Assembly: GCA_013334755.1 (NCBI GenBank)
Contig: JAAXWX010000005.1
Span: 1,860-65,239 of the forward strand
Reading direction: 5' to 3'
DNA length: 63,380 bases
Source of the DNA: Chlorobiaceae bacterium
GTDB taxonomy: Bacteria > Bacteroidota > Chlorobiia > Chlorobiales > Chlorobiaceae
Below, piece by piece: positions 18,584 through 27,618 of the stretch (positions are counted from its first letter, which is position 1; every line of letters begins with the position of its first letter). The translations under genes were made by a program, and so were the position numbers. The notes under the pieces are model-generated. The model had not been told where the DNA came from. It searched no databases and saw only the letters and a list, made by a program, of their open reading frames with translations.

Positions 18584-18991
18584 CTACAGTCTCGGACGCT
18601 TGCTCGCTGTAATTGCAACCGTAAAGCTGCATGCAAACAAAAGAATCGACACCGGCTGCCATATTACCTTTTCACCAGCGCTGGGTGTGATCGAATTCAG
18701 CACTACAGAAATCAAGCCCAAAAAGACAATTAGCCAGATGGCCCATTTCGATATACGAAACCAACTCCTGAGCAGGACTCCACTCCGGGACAACACAACA
18801 AGCACAGTGACAACCAGAAGAAATGCCTGAAAGAGTGCAGCATACCGCATGAAAGGCGGGAAAACTCCTGGAAAGGCGCCTCCCATCGCATAAGAACCCA
18901 GGGGCAAACCAACTGCAAGGGCGAATTGAAAGAAAACTACTCCTGCAGTAACAATGGTAAAGAGCATCGCTGCCGGTCGCGTCACTCTCAT
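18584..18991 (-). CDS. Small four-helix membrane protein, unknown function
   Basis: 135 residues from the ATG at 18991, which has AAGGAG 6 bases upstream. Four predicted membrane helices: about 9-27 (MLFTIVTAGVVFFQFALA), 50-70 (ALFQAFLLVVTVLVVLS), 80-100 (WAIWLIVFLGLISVVL) and 110-127 (VSILLFACSFTVAIT). Basic residues between helices suggest a plain integral membrane protein. I do not recognise the family. No operon partner is evident: a decayed gene lies upstream and the transglutaminase operon converges on it. Confidence 0.7.
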   Translation of the reverse strand: MRVTRPAAMLFTIVTAGVVFFQFALAVGLPLGSYAMGGAFPGVFPPFMRYAALFQAFLLVVTVLVVLSRSGVLLRSWFRISKWAIWLIVFLGLISVVLNSITPSAGEKVIWQPVSILLFACSFTVAITASKRPRL

Positions 18992-19771
18992 GAACAACTC
19001 CTTGTGTCGTTGTACTATTGATTTAGATTGTCCGCTCGATCTCCGGGTATTTCAATGACAAACAATATAATACGTTACTTTCAAATTATCCATTACGGAA
19101 CTGCGCGAGGATCATACTGAAATTACGCCATGTCGGTGAATTGATATGCCCTTGATGCCATTTATAGTCTACAGAACTTGTCCGGCTTGTCACTGCTGGC
19201 CATACTGAGATTGGGACTGACATCTGTTTGCGGACAAACGTCTTATTCTGCTTTGTTTCGTTCAAGCAGATTTTGCCAGTGATGCTTTTCAAGAAAGTTT
19301 CCGGTAACGTTAGCTTCCATCTCAAGAAACATCAAGTAAGGTATGGCAAAGAAGAGCAAATCCCTGGCGAATTTATTGCGGACGGTAATGTCTGTGAGCC
19401 CGATAACCGCTCTGAGGCTTTCAGAAGCAGCTTCCCTTAAAGGGATAATGCCGCTGCAAAGGGCACAATAACATTCTCACTGGTATTTCTGGCATAGTTG
19501 GCAAGAACTGCCAATGCTGACAGCTGATCCAGATTTACGAGAAAAATGGCAATGTTAAGTAAAGCCATGACACAACCGAACGCTCCTTCCTTTAAGCGCA
19601 GTGCATGCCCGGGCAAAGTATTGATCTGAATTATGGCAACTGGCGCATGTGTTGCAGATCAATCATGTCCCGGATAGCGCTTTTCAATGTCAGGGTCTCC
19701 TGTTTTCTTTGCATCGTCGGCGTTCTTCAAATTTCAATGCACATACTTCAGACGCATGAGACAAGCCTTAT
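18992..19771. other. 780-base region with no intact gene
   Basis: Between the small membrane protein and the CoA transferase. The middle (19243-19714) holds the decayed frame described separately. The stretch 18992-19242 shows only short frames, one of which (minus strand, ending near 19086 with VDYKWHQGHINSPTWRNF) has protein-like composition but no recognisable match. The whole region looks like gene decay. Confidence 0.45.
19243..19714 (-). pseudogene. Frameshifted relic of a small protein gene
   Basis: Three consecutive minus-strand frames together read like one protein of about 155 residues. Frame 1 starts at ATG 19714 (MQRKQETLTLKSAIRDM) and stops at a TAA just after LQHMRQLP. Frame 2 continues with LRLKEGAFGCVMALLNIAIF, LDQLSALAVLANYARNTSEN and VIVPFAAALSL, stopping at 19437. 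Frame 3 continues with LREAASESLRAVIGLTDITV and FARDLLFFAIPYLMFLEMEA, stopping at 19243. Two frameshifts are therefore needed. The family is not recognised. Sequencing error is an alternative to real decay. Confidence 0.45.
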
Positions 19772-21283
19772 TCACATGTGGTCGACGGTAAGGTATCGCT
19801 GATGCCAGCTTAATGCTTCATCGAGCAGATGGGGTGTGTGTTTACCAAACGAGTGATCAAGCGCACGCTTCTGATAGTCCTGAAGTGCCGGCCTGAAATC
19901 CGGATGGGCACAGTTTTCGATGATTACCCTTGCCCGCTGACTGGGGGAGAGACCCCGCAGGTCAGCCAGGCCCTGCTCGGTAACCAGTACCTGAACATCG
20001 TGTTCGGTATGATCGACGTGAGACACCATGGGCACAATGCAGGATATTTGACCGTTCTTTGCCTGAGATGGTGTCATGAATATGGAAATATAGGCATTGC
20101 GGGCAAAATCGCCTGAGCCGCCGATACCGTTCATGATAGCACTGCCCATAACATGCGTGGAATTAACATTGCCGTACATATCGGCCTCAATCATGCCGTT
20201 CATGGCAATAACACCGAGACGCCGGATGACTTCAGGGTGATTGCTGATTTCCTGAGGACGCAGAACAATCTTGTCCCGGTAAAGGTCGAAACTGGTGTAA
20301 AGTTCTTCAAGTGCCGTGTCGCTTAAAGAGAAAGCTGTGGCCGACGCGGAAATCAACTTGCCGGACCGAATCATCTCCAGCATACCGTCCTGAAGTACCT
20401 CGGTATAGGCTGTCAGGTTCTCGAACGGACCGTGGTTCAGACCTGCCATGACGGCATTGGCAATATTGCCAACACCCGACTGCAGAGGCAAAAGGTTCCT
20501 GGGAAGACGGCCTCTCTTTACTTCATGTTCAAAAAATTCGAGAATATGGCCGGCAATAAGGCGGGAATTTTCGTCAGGCGGCGAGAATGCCGAATTCCGG
20601 TCAGGGCTATTGGTTTCGACAATGGCAATTACTTTGCGAAGATCGCAATGCAAATATGGCTCGCCAATCCGGTCCTGTGGACTCACAAGAGGAATCGGCT
20701 GACGGTTCGGAGGCAGGTTGGTGCCATAATAAACATCGTGCATTCCTTCCAGACGCGAGTCCTGCCAGGAGTTGACTTCCAGGATGACCTTGTCCGCCTG
20801 ATCCAGCCATGTTTTATTGTTGCCAATCGAAGAAGAGGGAATCAGACGACCGTCTTCGAGAATACCGGCTACTTCAACCACCGCAATATCGAGCTTTCCA
20901 AGAAAACCAAACCAGACGAACTGGGCTACATGAGAGAGATGAATATCAAGATATTCCATTTCTCCAGCATTGATGCGTTTGCGGCAAACAGGGTCTGATT
21001 GGTAAGGAAGACGCATTTCCACGCCGTCTACTTTGGCCAGGGCTCCATCAAGTTCAGGGGCTGTTGACGCGCCAGTCCATACACCGATTCTGAATTTCTC
21101 TCCGGCGTTGTTGGCCTCCTCAATACGTTTGGCAAGTGCTGAGGGGACCGCCTTGGGATAGCCGGAACCGGTAAAACCGCTCATCCCGACATTGACTCCG
21201 GATGAAACAAGAGATGCGGCCTGTTCCGCACTCATGATTTTACCTTGCAAGGTCTTGTTAAGAATGCGGGAATGTGTGTTCAT
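19772..21283 (-). CDS. Acetyl-CoA hydrolase/transferase family protein (succinate/acetate CoA-transferase type)
   Basis: 503 residues from the ATG at 21283, chosen because AAAGGAG lies about 11 bases upstream; a longer frame to 21424 has an unlikely Cys/His-rich leader. Class I CoA-transferase of the Ach1/AarC/ScpC group. Key segments are GMSGFTGSGYPKAVP, the presumed catalytic Glu in IEADMYGNVNSTHVMGS, the glycine loop GIGGSGDFARNAY and VTEQGLADLRGLSP. It would move CoA between acetate, succinate or propionate and their CoA esters. In an rTCA phototroph it could assimilate acetate or equilibrate succinyl-CoA; this is inference. It is divergent from bciB. Confidence 0.9.
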   Translation of the reverse strand: MNTHSRILNKTLQGKIMSAEQAASLVSSGVNVGMSGFTGSGYPKAVPSALAKRIEEANNAGEKFRIGVWTGASTAPELDGALAKVDGVEMRLPYQSDPVCRKRINAGEMEYLDIHLSHVAQFVWFGFLGKLDIAVVEVAGILEDGRLIPSSSIGNNKTWLDQADKVILEVNSWQDSRLEGMHDVYYGTNLPPNRQPIPLVSPQDRIGEPYLHCDLRKVIAIVETNSPDRNSAFSPPDENSRLIAGHILEFFEHEVKRGRLPRNLLPLQSGVGNIANAVMAGLNHGPFENLTAYTEVLQDGMLEMIRSGKLISASATAFSLSDTALEELYTSFDLYRDKIVLRPQEISNHPEVIRRLGVIAMNGMIEADMYGNVNSTHVMGSAIMNGIGGSGDFARNAYISIFMTPSQAKNGQISCIVPMVSHVDHTEHDVQVLVTEQGLADLRGLSPSQRARVIIENCAHPDFRPALQDYQKRALDHSFGKHTPHLLDEALSWHQRYLTVDHM

Positions 21284-21609
21284 TTTCTGCATAACTCCTT
21301 TCAAGATTGACGAATGACAATGCGGCTGATCATCCCTGAAACAAATATGGTTGCATCGCTCATAGTGACTCAAACACCTTTCATGCAAAATACCGGGAGA
21401 GAACGTCCGGGCTTGATCCGGCACACGTTGACTGTCACAAGTTTTCAGGCGGTGTGAACTTACAATTATTCCTAATCAATAGGAAAACACTTTCTGTTCT
21501 ACCGGCAATCTCGGGAGTCATACCTGTCGTTTGAATTTCTTGTACAGAATGCTGATTTTCCCAACAAGTCCAGTTATCGAACAATGCATTATTCTTATCA
21601 CCTAACTCT
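21284..21609. promoter_or_regulatory. Divergent promoter region between the CoA transferase and bciB
   Basis: 326 bases between divergent genes, so it should hold both promoters. I see AT-rich stretches near 21460-21490 (ACAATTATTCCTAATCAATA) but no -35/-10 pair I would commit to. A long in-frame extension of the CoA transferase crosses 21284-21424 but is rich in Cys and His and is judged non-coding. Confidence 0.35.
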
Positions 21610-22818
21610 ATGCATCAGACAGACAAAAAAATCTGCAGCTCCTGCGGCCTTTGTTCTATTCAGGCTTGGCCGGTTGAGCAGAGCTTCGAAAGTTGTGTGT
21701 TTATGAACGGCTGGCTTGGAGAAAGAGAAAAAAAACTGTTCGGAAGGGAAAGAAGTCTTGATGATCCGGTAGAAATGCGTTTCGGAATTACTCTTGAGCG
21801 CTTTACAGCCCAACTGAAACAGCCGATCCCTGGCTCACAATGGAGCGGTATTATCACCCGAATGGCCCAGAGGGCATTTGAAGAGCAGCTTGTTGATGGT
21901 GTTATATCACTTGAACTCACTCCATCCCATCACTTTTTTTCTCAACCTCTATTGGCCCGGAACCTTGATGAGATCTATTCAACAAGGGGCAATAAGCCAG
22001 TGCTTTCTCCTGTACTTTACTCACTTGAGAGCGCGTACCGTCAGGGAATGAATAAAATCCTCGTCATAGGAGCAGCCTGTCACCTCCATACATTACGGGA
22101 TTTTCAGGAGCGGTTCGAATACCTGAGGAAAATGGAAATCCTGACGATAGGAATCCCCTGCATAGACAATGTCGCACGCTCAAAATGGCCATGGATTCTG
22201 GAACGAATGTCTAAATCGCCTGATACCGCATGCCATATGGAGTTCATGCAGGATTTCCGAATTCACATACGCCATGTTGATGGCCATGTTGAAAAAGTCC
22301 CTTTCTTCAGCCTTCCTGAAGAGCTCTCAAACCCAGCTATTTTCCCTGCAGCATGCATGAGCTGTTTTGACTACCTCAACAGCCTTGCCGACATTACCGT
22401 AGGTTATATAGGCGCTGAACTGCTGCCTGAACAGAAGAGGCAGTGGCTTCTGGTAAGAACGGAAACCGGGAAAAAACTTCTGGGACTTATCGAAGCCGAA
22501 CTTGAACGATTTCCTGAATCCGGCAACTGGGAATGCCGCTCATTTGTCCAGAACACGTCGAAACGCATTATTGAGAGCATGAAGGGAGAGAAAAAAGAGT
22601 ATTCGCCGAAAAGCAGGATTCCGATCTGGCTTGGGAACATACTTGCAGGAGTGCTTGGCATGATCGGGCCTAAAGGAATAGGATTTGCCCACTATTCAGT
22701 TGATTTTCATCTTATCAGGCATTACTACTACGTCAAATTCCGCCATCCGGAACAGCTCGAAAAGCTCGTTCCGCAGCATGTACGGGTTATTCTTGAAGAG
22801 TACGGGCTTCCCCTTTGA
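21610..22818 (+). CDS. bciB: Ferredoxin-dependent 3,8-divinyl (proto)chlorophyllide 8-vinyl reductase BciB
   Basis: FrhB/HCAR-superfamily flavin/iron-sulfur enzyme, 402 residues, that reduces the C8 vinyl group of (bacterio)chlorophyll precursors with reduced ferredoxin. N-terminal cysteines C9, C12, C15 and C29 (CSSCGLC) suggest an Fe-S cluster. Core motifs shared with BciB are [58 protein letters not shown] and a C-terminal [20 protein letters not shown]. The close relative 7-hydroxymethyl chlorophyll a reductase shares these motifs, so function is likely but not certain. It faces the SDR gene, with only 12 bases between the two stops. Confidence 0.82.
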   Translation: MHQTDKKICSSCGLCSIQAWPVEQSFESCVFMNGWLGEREKKLFGRERSLDDPVEMRFGITLERFTAQLKQPIPGSQWSGIITRMAQRAFEEQLVDGVISLELTPSHHFFSQPLLARNLDEIYSTRGNKPVLSPVLYSLESAYRQGMNKILVIGAACHLHTLRDFQERFEYLRKMEILTIGIPCIDNVARSKWPWILERMSKSPDTACHMEFMQDFRIHIRHVDGHVEKVPFFSLPEELSNPAIFPAACMSCFDYLNSLADITVGYIGAELLPEQKRQWLLVRTETGKKLLGLIEAELERFPESGNWECRSFVQNTSKRIIESMKGEKKEYSPKSRIPIWLGNILAGVLGMIGPKGIGFAHYSVDFHLIRHYYYVKFRHPEQLEKLVPQHVRVILEEYGLPL

Positions 22819-22830
22819 AAAAAAGAGGTC

Positions 22831-22856
22831 TCAGGAAAAAAGATTCCTTTTCCTGA
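22831..22856 (-). terminator. Probable terminator at the end of the SDR gene
   Basis: Perfect 9-base stem TCAGGAAAA (22831-22839) and TTTTCCTGA (22848-22856) around an 8-base loop, overlapping the SDR stop codon. On the minus strand a run of T residues (CTCTTTTTTTC) follows about 5 bases beyond. On the plus strand no T-tract follows, so it chiefly serves the minus strand. Confidence 0.45.
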
Positions 22857-23616
22857 ATGGCGCCATCAGGATCCTTACAACCATCTTCGGTTTGGTCAGC
22901 CATTTGATTTTTGGTGATTGAGCCGTTGCATCAAGAATTTTTTCCGTGAGGTAGGGGGCAACAGTCTCAACGGTATCAGCCATGAGATTGAAAAACTTTT
23001 TTTTTCTCAGGATTTCCGCTGAACCGCCACTGACCGTACGGAGAAGCATATCGGTCACCACCATGCCCGGACTGATCGTTCCGATCTGCACTGAAGTTCC
23101 GCTTGCTTCATGGGCAAAAGAGCGGGTGAAGTAAGTAAGCGCACTTTTGGATGTGCCATATATGGTCATTCCGTCAAGCATTAACCCGTCGCTTCCAAGC
23201 CCTTCCATATTAAATATTTTCCCGCCGCCCTGCTCTTTCATCCGCAGGAAGGGGATAATCGTGCCTGACACAACCCCGTCAATATTGACCCGAAGCACCT
23301 TGCTTAGTTCACCATAATCGAGTTCCCATGCGTTAAGCATCTCATGGCCAATACCGGCATTGTTAATCCAGATATCAACATGACCAAAATGACTGACAGC
23401 TTCGTCATAGAGCAGGGTGATTCCTTCCCTGCCGCTGATATCTGCCGGAATACCAACAACATGCTCACGATAGCCCTGAAGCTTGGCCATTGCTTTGCTT
23501 GTACTTTCCGGAGAACTGCCATTTAACACCACATTGCAGCCTCTCTCAAGAAAGCAGCGTGCAAGACCAAATCCTATGCCGCGAGTACTACCGGTTATAA
23601 CAACTGTTTTTCCCAT
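22831..23616 (-). CDS. Short-chain dehydrogenase resembling chlorophyll(ide) b reductase (NOL/NYC1)
   Basis: 261-residue classical SDR: cofactor loop GSTRGIG (9-14), NNAG near 85-88 and the catalytic Y153-x3-K157 (YGTSK). In place of the usual NISS motif it has GGKIFNMEGLGSDGLMLDG, and it continues with ISPGMVVTDMLLR, a late FFNLMADTVETVAPYL and IKWLTKPKMVVRILMAPF. These last segments recall plant NOL/NYC1 chlorophyll b reductases as I remember them. Its position facing bciB fits a tetrapyrrole role, for example reducing a C7-formyl group, but a generic SDR with another substrate is possible. Start ATG at 23616. Confidence 0.72.
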   Translation of the reverse strand: MGKTVVITGSTRGIGFGLARCFLERGCNVVLNGSSPESTSKAMAKLQGYREHVVGIPADISGREGITLLYDEAVSHFGHVDIWINNAGIGHEMLNAWELDYGELSKVLRVNIDGVVSGTIIPFLRMKEQGGGKIFNMEGLGSDGLMLDGMTIYGTSKSALTYFTRSFAHEASGTSVQIGTISPGMVVTDMLLRTVSGGSAEILRKKKFFNLMADTVETVAPYLTEKILDATAQSPKIKWLTKPKMVVRILMAPFRKRNLFS

Positions 23617-23739
23617 TTTTTCTGTCGCTGCTTCTGGCTGTTTCTATGTCAAATGAGCGCTTTTTAAATCAAATCACGCAAGAGATCTGAATGGCTCTTT
23701 TTTATCATTATGCTGATTTAATAGGCATCTATAGCAATA

Positions 23740-24159
23740 TCAGATGCCTGGAAATTTCGGTTCCTCCCAGTCATCTATCAAATCCCAGTCTCGCCCTTTA
23801 ATCTCTCCCATCCCGGTTCCCTTAAGAAAAACTGTTCTGTTCACGGGATCCTCGGCCAACCAGTCACATGGCATGGGTGCATCCTCAAGAGTACCCCCAT
23901 AAACGCAGAGATCCTTCCAGTACTTTTTTCCATCTTTTTCTGCATAACATTCGAAGCCCAATTTCCACCATTGATTGAGCAACTGCTCCATTGCAATCGG
24001 ATTCATGGCACCATCACGGAAAAGATAGTCATCAAACCAGACACGCCCGCCAATGGCGACCTGATGGTCTTTAAGGCAACGCTCCCATCCACCGGGATAC
24101 TTTTCCTCAATAACGGTAATGGGAACTATCAAATTGAGAAATTCAGTCATAACAGCCAT
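23740..24159 (-). CDS. Conserved-looking hypothetical protein beside a flavin reductase
   Basis: 139 residues, start ATG at 24159 with AAGGAGG 5 bases upstream, a very good ribosome site. Soluble, Trp-rich (WERCL, QWWKLGFECYAE, KKYWKDLCVY, MPCDWLAEDP) and acidic at the C-terminus (DWDLIDDWEEPKFPG). No known domain recognised. It lies 10 bases after the flavin reductase on the same strand, so the two are almost certainly one transcript; it may be a partner or client of that flavoprotein. Confidence 0.75.
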   Translation of the reverse strand: MAVMTEFLNLIVPITVIEEKYPGGWERCLKDHQVAIGGRVWFDDYLFRDGAMNPIAMEQLLNQWWKLGFECYAEKDGKKYWKDLCVYGGTLEDAPMPCDWLAEDPVNRTVFLKGTGMGEIKGRDWDLIDDWEEPKFPGI

Positions 24160-24169
24160 GAAACCTCCT

Positions 24170-24742
24170 TCATACTTTTAAACCTTTCCCGACAGAAAAC
24201 GCATCTGCCAGAAGGGGGCCAACGCCATGGTATCCCCTTTTGGATGTGTCATAGATGAGAGGTTTTATTTTCATGATGTCGAGTTTACCATCATCACTGA
24301 AAAGATCTTTATCTGCCTTGACATCGATAATTTCTCCAATGAACTGCGTATGTAAACCGATCTCGATAACATGAAGCAGACGGCACTCCAGAACAACGGG
24401 AAATTCGGCCGCATAAGGGGCATCGACCACTTCACTTCGCACAGGAGTCAGTCGTGTAACAGCAAACTTGTCAACATCACGACCGGAAACGATCCCGACG
24501 TAATCAGCCTCAGCTATTCTCCCTTCGCAGGCAATCCCGACTGTAAAAGCACGACGTTCACCAATACAGGCATGAGAGTATGTCGCTTTTCGCAGAGAGA
24601 CGGCAACACAAGGTGGCTGTGAACAGCATATGCCGCCCCAGGCAACACTCATGAGATTTGGTTTGCCGGCCTGGTCATAAGTACCAACCATCAGCACCGG
24701 TGTTGGAAAGAGCAGTGTCTTTGCTCCGAGTGATTTCTTCAT
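24170..24742 (-). CDS. Flavin reductase-like FMN-binding protein
   Basis: 190 residues from the ATG at 24742, with GGGAG about 11 bases upstream; a longer frame would overlap the lipocalin gene. Member of the flavoredoxin/flavin-reductase-like split-barrel family: [24 protein letters not shown] (key [10 protein letters not shown]), [20 protein letters not shown] and [21 protein letters not shown], with [11 protein letters not shown] later. Binds FMN and is likely to transfer electrons or reduce flavins. Partner is possibly the downstream hypothetical protein (10 bases away). Confidence 0.85.
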   Translation of the reverse strand: MKKSLGAKTLLFPTPVLMVGTYDQAGKPNLMSVAWGGICCSQPPCVAVSLRKATYSHACIGERRAFTVGIACEGRIAEADYVGIVSGRDVDKFAVTRLTPVRSEVVDAPYAAEFPVVLECRLLHVIEIGLHTQFIGEIIDVKADKDLFSDDGKLDIMKIKPLIYDTSKRGYHGVGPLLADAFSVGKGLKV

Positions 24743-24809
24743 ATTGTCTGCAGCTCCCTGTGATCCTTTCATAAATAATAGACTGATACGCGGTTTACCG
24801 GGCAGCAGT

Positions 24810-25331
24810 TCAAGGCTTATTGTGCAGGTAGCGAAGTTTGGCAGTATCAAAGCCGAGAGTTGTCGCTTTTGCCACAAGCGCATTCAACTGCCCCTGTTCC
24901 ATGACAGGATCCTTCGACAAAATCCAGAAATATGATTTGTCACGTCCGCACACCATTGCCCAGCGATATTCAGCCTTGTCAAGATCAATCACATTGTAGC
25001 TCGCATAAAAAGGGCCGAAAAAGGAGACCTTCAGCGCGCCTTTTGTGGTGTTTTTGTCATCAAGAAAAACTCCACGTCCCTGAATGGTTTTCCATTCCTG
25101 TTTTTTTGCATCATACCCCTTGTTCACCACCTTGACACTGCCATCCGGGGCAAGTGAATAAGTTGCCGATACCAGCTCAAGCTCCTTTTCAAAACGGTTA
25201 TCGAGACGAACAATTTCATACCAGGTGCCGAGATAACGATCAAGTGAAAAATCATCAACAACAGTTATTCCCTGAGGGATTCCGGTACATCCTGCAAACA
25301 GCAGAAAGAAGATCAAAAACAGTTTTTTCAT
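24810..25331 (-). CDS. Lipocalin (Blc-type outer-membrane lipoprotein)
   Basis: 173 residues from the ATG at 25331. Lipoprotein signal peptide [15 protein letters not shown] with lipobox Cys15. Lipocalin motifs are [17 protein letters not shown] (the conserved GxWY), then [32 protein letters not shown] and [21 protein letters not shown], matching bacterial Blc. It binds lysophospholipids or fatty acids at the outer membrane. Start chosen over upstream codons for its signal peptide and GGAGAG 10 bases upstream. Confidence 0.9.
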   Translation of the reverse strand: MKKLFLIFFLLFAGCTGIPQGITVVDDFSLDRYLGTWYEIVRLDNRFEKELELVSATYSLAPDGSVKVVNKGYDAKKQEWKTIQGRGVFLDDKNTTKGALKVSFFGPFYASYNVIDLDKAEYRWAMVCGRDKSYFWILSKDPVMEQGQLNALVAKATTLGFDTAKLRYLHNKP

Positions 25332-25680
25332 ATCAGCAGACTCTCCGATTATTTTGATTTCATAAACATTCAGTTCTCCCATAAACAAACCTGACTGATC
25401 TGGCAGTCATTGGAACCGGGACGGAAAAAATATACACAGATAGTTTCTCATTCACAGAGCGAAATAATGTTATCAAGCAGTATAGCCCACAGGAAATCCC
25501 CTGACTTAGAGCTGTTAACAAAGAGTGAATCCCGATTAACAAAATTCACCATTATCAAGTTAATGCTGTTGAGCATTCTTCCTCTGGAAGCATTTGTCAC
25601 AGATGAAAAATCAAGTCTTTATATGGTTGACAAACTGACTGTCATATTTGCCCTGCTTGCTGTATAGAATACTATAAACA

Positions 25681-26601
25681 CTATGCCGACAGAACATTAC
25701 GGCACGCTTCTCCGGGATATTCGATTTCAACGGTTGAATGATAGAGGCCATATCGCTCAACAAGTGCTCTGATCAGTTCCTTGAGTCTCATATAGGTTTC
25801 AGCGTCAAGAAGGGTATCAACTTCAAGGTGGGCAGTAAAAACAGTATGAACACCATCAAGTGACCAGATATGGGCGTGATGGACGGCATGAATATGGTCC
25901 AGTGCCTCAATTTCTCGTGTAATAAGAGAGATGTCAAGCTCATCGGGCACTGCCTGAAGAAAAACCGGCAGCATGGCTTTCAGATTTTTGACGACACCCG
26001 AAAGAATGTAAAGCGTGATGATAACGGCAAGAAGCGGGTCAAGCACCGGAATATCCCAGAAATACAAAACAACTGCAACAACGAGCACAGCAACCCATCC
26101 GAGCACATCTTCAAGCAGGTGCAGTGCAACAACTTTTGCATTCAGGCCGCTCTCTTTCGATAATCTTGCCATGGCAATGCCGTTGACCATGACACCGACA
26201 ACAGCCAGAAAAATCATGCCACCGGCATCGGGTTTTTGCGGTTCAAGAATGCGGGGTATAGCATGGGCAAGGACGATAAGCGAACTGGTGAGCAGTACCA
26301 CCGTACTGATCAGCGCACCGAGAAGGGAGAATCGCTTATAGCCGTAGGAGTAGCGCGTGCTGCTCTTTTCTCCTGATTTTTCCTCAAAATACCAGGCTTG
26401 GGCAAGAGCAAAGGAATCTCCAAGATCATGAACCGCATCTGCAAGGATTGCTGTACTGCCGGTTAAAATTCCACCGATAATTTCAACAAGGGTAAAACCC
26501 AGATTGAGAAAAAAAGCAACCTTGATGTTTCCCGATGCATGATGATGGTGATGGGCTGCATCATGCTTATGTGCACTTTCTTCTGTCGGTGTCCTGCCCA
26601 T
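25681..26601 (-). CDS. Cation diffusion facilitator, Zn/Co/Cd exporter
   Basis: 306-residue inner-membrane metal/proton antiporter. A His-rich N-terminus (HKHDAAHHHHHASG) is followed by six membrane helices and a cytoplasmic C-terminal domain with HAVHHAHIWSLDGVHTVFTAHLEV. Metal-site residues are visible in HDLGDS (helix 2) and HLLEDVLGW (helix 5), the H/D-x3-D pattern of the CzcD group. It lowers cytosolic zinc or related metals. No metal-sensing regulator is adjacent. PurU is 41 bases upstream on the same strand. Confidence 0.92.
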   Translation of the reverse strand: MGRTPTEESAHKHDAAHHHHHASGNIKVAFFLNLGFTLVEIIGGILTGSTAILADAVHDLGDSFALAQAWYFEEKSGEKSSTRYSYGYKRFSLLGALISTVVLLTSSLIVLAHAIPRILEPQKPDAGGMIFLAVVGVMVNGIAMARLSKESGLNAKVVALHLLEDVLGWVAVLVVAVVLYFWDIPVLDPLLAVIITLYILSGVVKNLKAMLPVFLQAVPDELDISLITREIEALDHIHAVHHAHIWSLDGVHTVFTAHLEVDTLLDAETYMRLKELIRALVERYGLYHSTVEIEYPGEACRNVLSA

Positions 26602-26642
26602 GAATTCATTCTTAAGGTTTTTTTCTGGAATCTCCCTGCCAT

Positions 26643-27509
26643 TCAGTCAAACACGACAGTTTTTTTGCCATTCACAAGAATACGATGTTCACAGTGAAGA
26701 CGAAGGGCCTGAGCAAGTACAAGCCGTTCAAGATCACGACCTTTTCTGACCAGATCGTCAAGCGTATTCTTGTGGCTCACCCTCACGATATCCTGCTCAA
26801 TGATTGGCCCCTGATCAAGTTCTTCGGTGACGTAGTGGCTTGTGGCACCAATGATTTTGACCCCCCGTTCATAAGCCTGCCGGTAGGGACTGCTGCCGAC
26901 AAACGCCGGCAGAAAGGAGTGATGAATATTGATAATCTGACCAGGATAGCGGTCAACAAACTGCGGCGAGAGTACCTGCATATATCGGGCAAGCACAACA
27001 GTATCGATTGAGTGCTTCTCAAGAAGTTCAATTTCCTGCAGTTCAACCTCGTGCTTGTTATCCCGGCTGACAGAGAAAAAATGAAAAGGTATCCCGTGGT
27101 GTGCGGCAAGCGGACCAAGATCGGTATGGTTTGAGACGATCAGCGCAATATCGATAGCGAACTCACCGATACTGTTCCGCCAGAGAATTTCCTGAAGACA
27201 ATGATCATAGCGGGAAACAAAAATTGCCACACGGGTCTTGCGACCGGTAAAACGGATTTTCCAGGAGGCGTTAAACTCTTTTGCCAAAGGCATGAATGCC
27301 TCTTCAAGTTCAGAAACAGGAATGGTAAATCTGTCAGTGCTCCATGAAACCCTTATAAAAAAAGTCTTTTCAACAGGATCCACATGCTCGTCCAGATCAA
27401 GAATATTACCACCGCGCTCATAGATAAAGTGAGATATTCGTGATACAAGACCTGAACGATCTTCACATGAAAGAAGAAGAATCGCCACTGTATCTGAGTT
27501 TGTCATCAT
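26643..27509 (-). CDS. purU: Formyltetrahydrofolate deformylase
   Basis: 288 residues. Hydrolyses 10-formyl-THF to formate and THF, balancing one-carbon pools. N-terminal ACT domain (SCEDRSGLVSRISHFIYERGGNILDLDEH; key CEDRSGLVSRIS) and C-terminal formyltransferase domain with NIHHSFLPAFVGSSPYRQAY and GATSHYVTEELDQGPIIEQD, which hold the catalytic Asn-His-Asp set. Start ATG at 27509. Upstream is divergent with the glycosyltransferase gene; CDF follows. Confidence 0.94.
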   Translation of the reverse strand: MMTNSDTVAILLLSCEDRSGLVSRISHFIYERGGNILDLDEHVDPVEKTFFIRVSWSTDRFTIPVSELEEAFMPLAKEFNASWKIRFTGRKTRVAIFVSRYDHCLQEILWRNSIGEFAIDIALIVSNHTDLGPLAAHHGIPFHFFSVSRDNKHEVELQEIELLEKHSIDTVVLARYMQVLSPQFVDRYPGQIINIHHSFLPAFVGSSPYRQAYERGVKIIGATSHYVTEELDQGPIIEQDIVRVSHKNTLDDLVRKGRDLERLVLAQALRLHCEHRILVNGKKTVVFD

Positions 27510-27618
27510 CGTTTTAATAATTGAAAGTAGCTTGTATTTGAAAAAACAAGAAGTTGCAAAGAGGAAAAAATTTAATGTATTTTTTCGACGAATCGGGAAT
27601 CAAGCAACCCCATGACTG

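Noticed and set aside
25410-25667. 85-codon plus-strand frame between lipocalin and CDF
   Set aside because: ATG without Shine-Dalgarno, no known motif; composition looks random.
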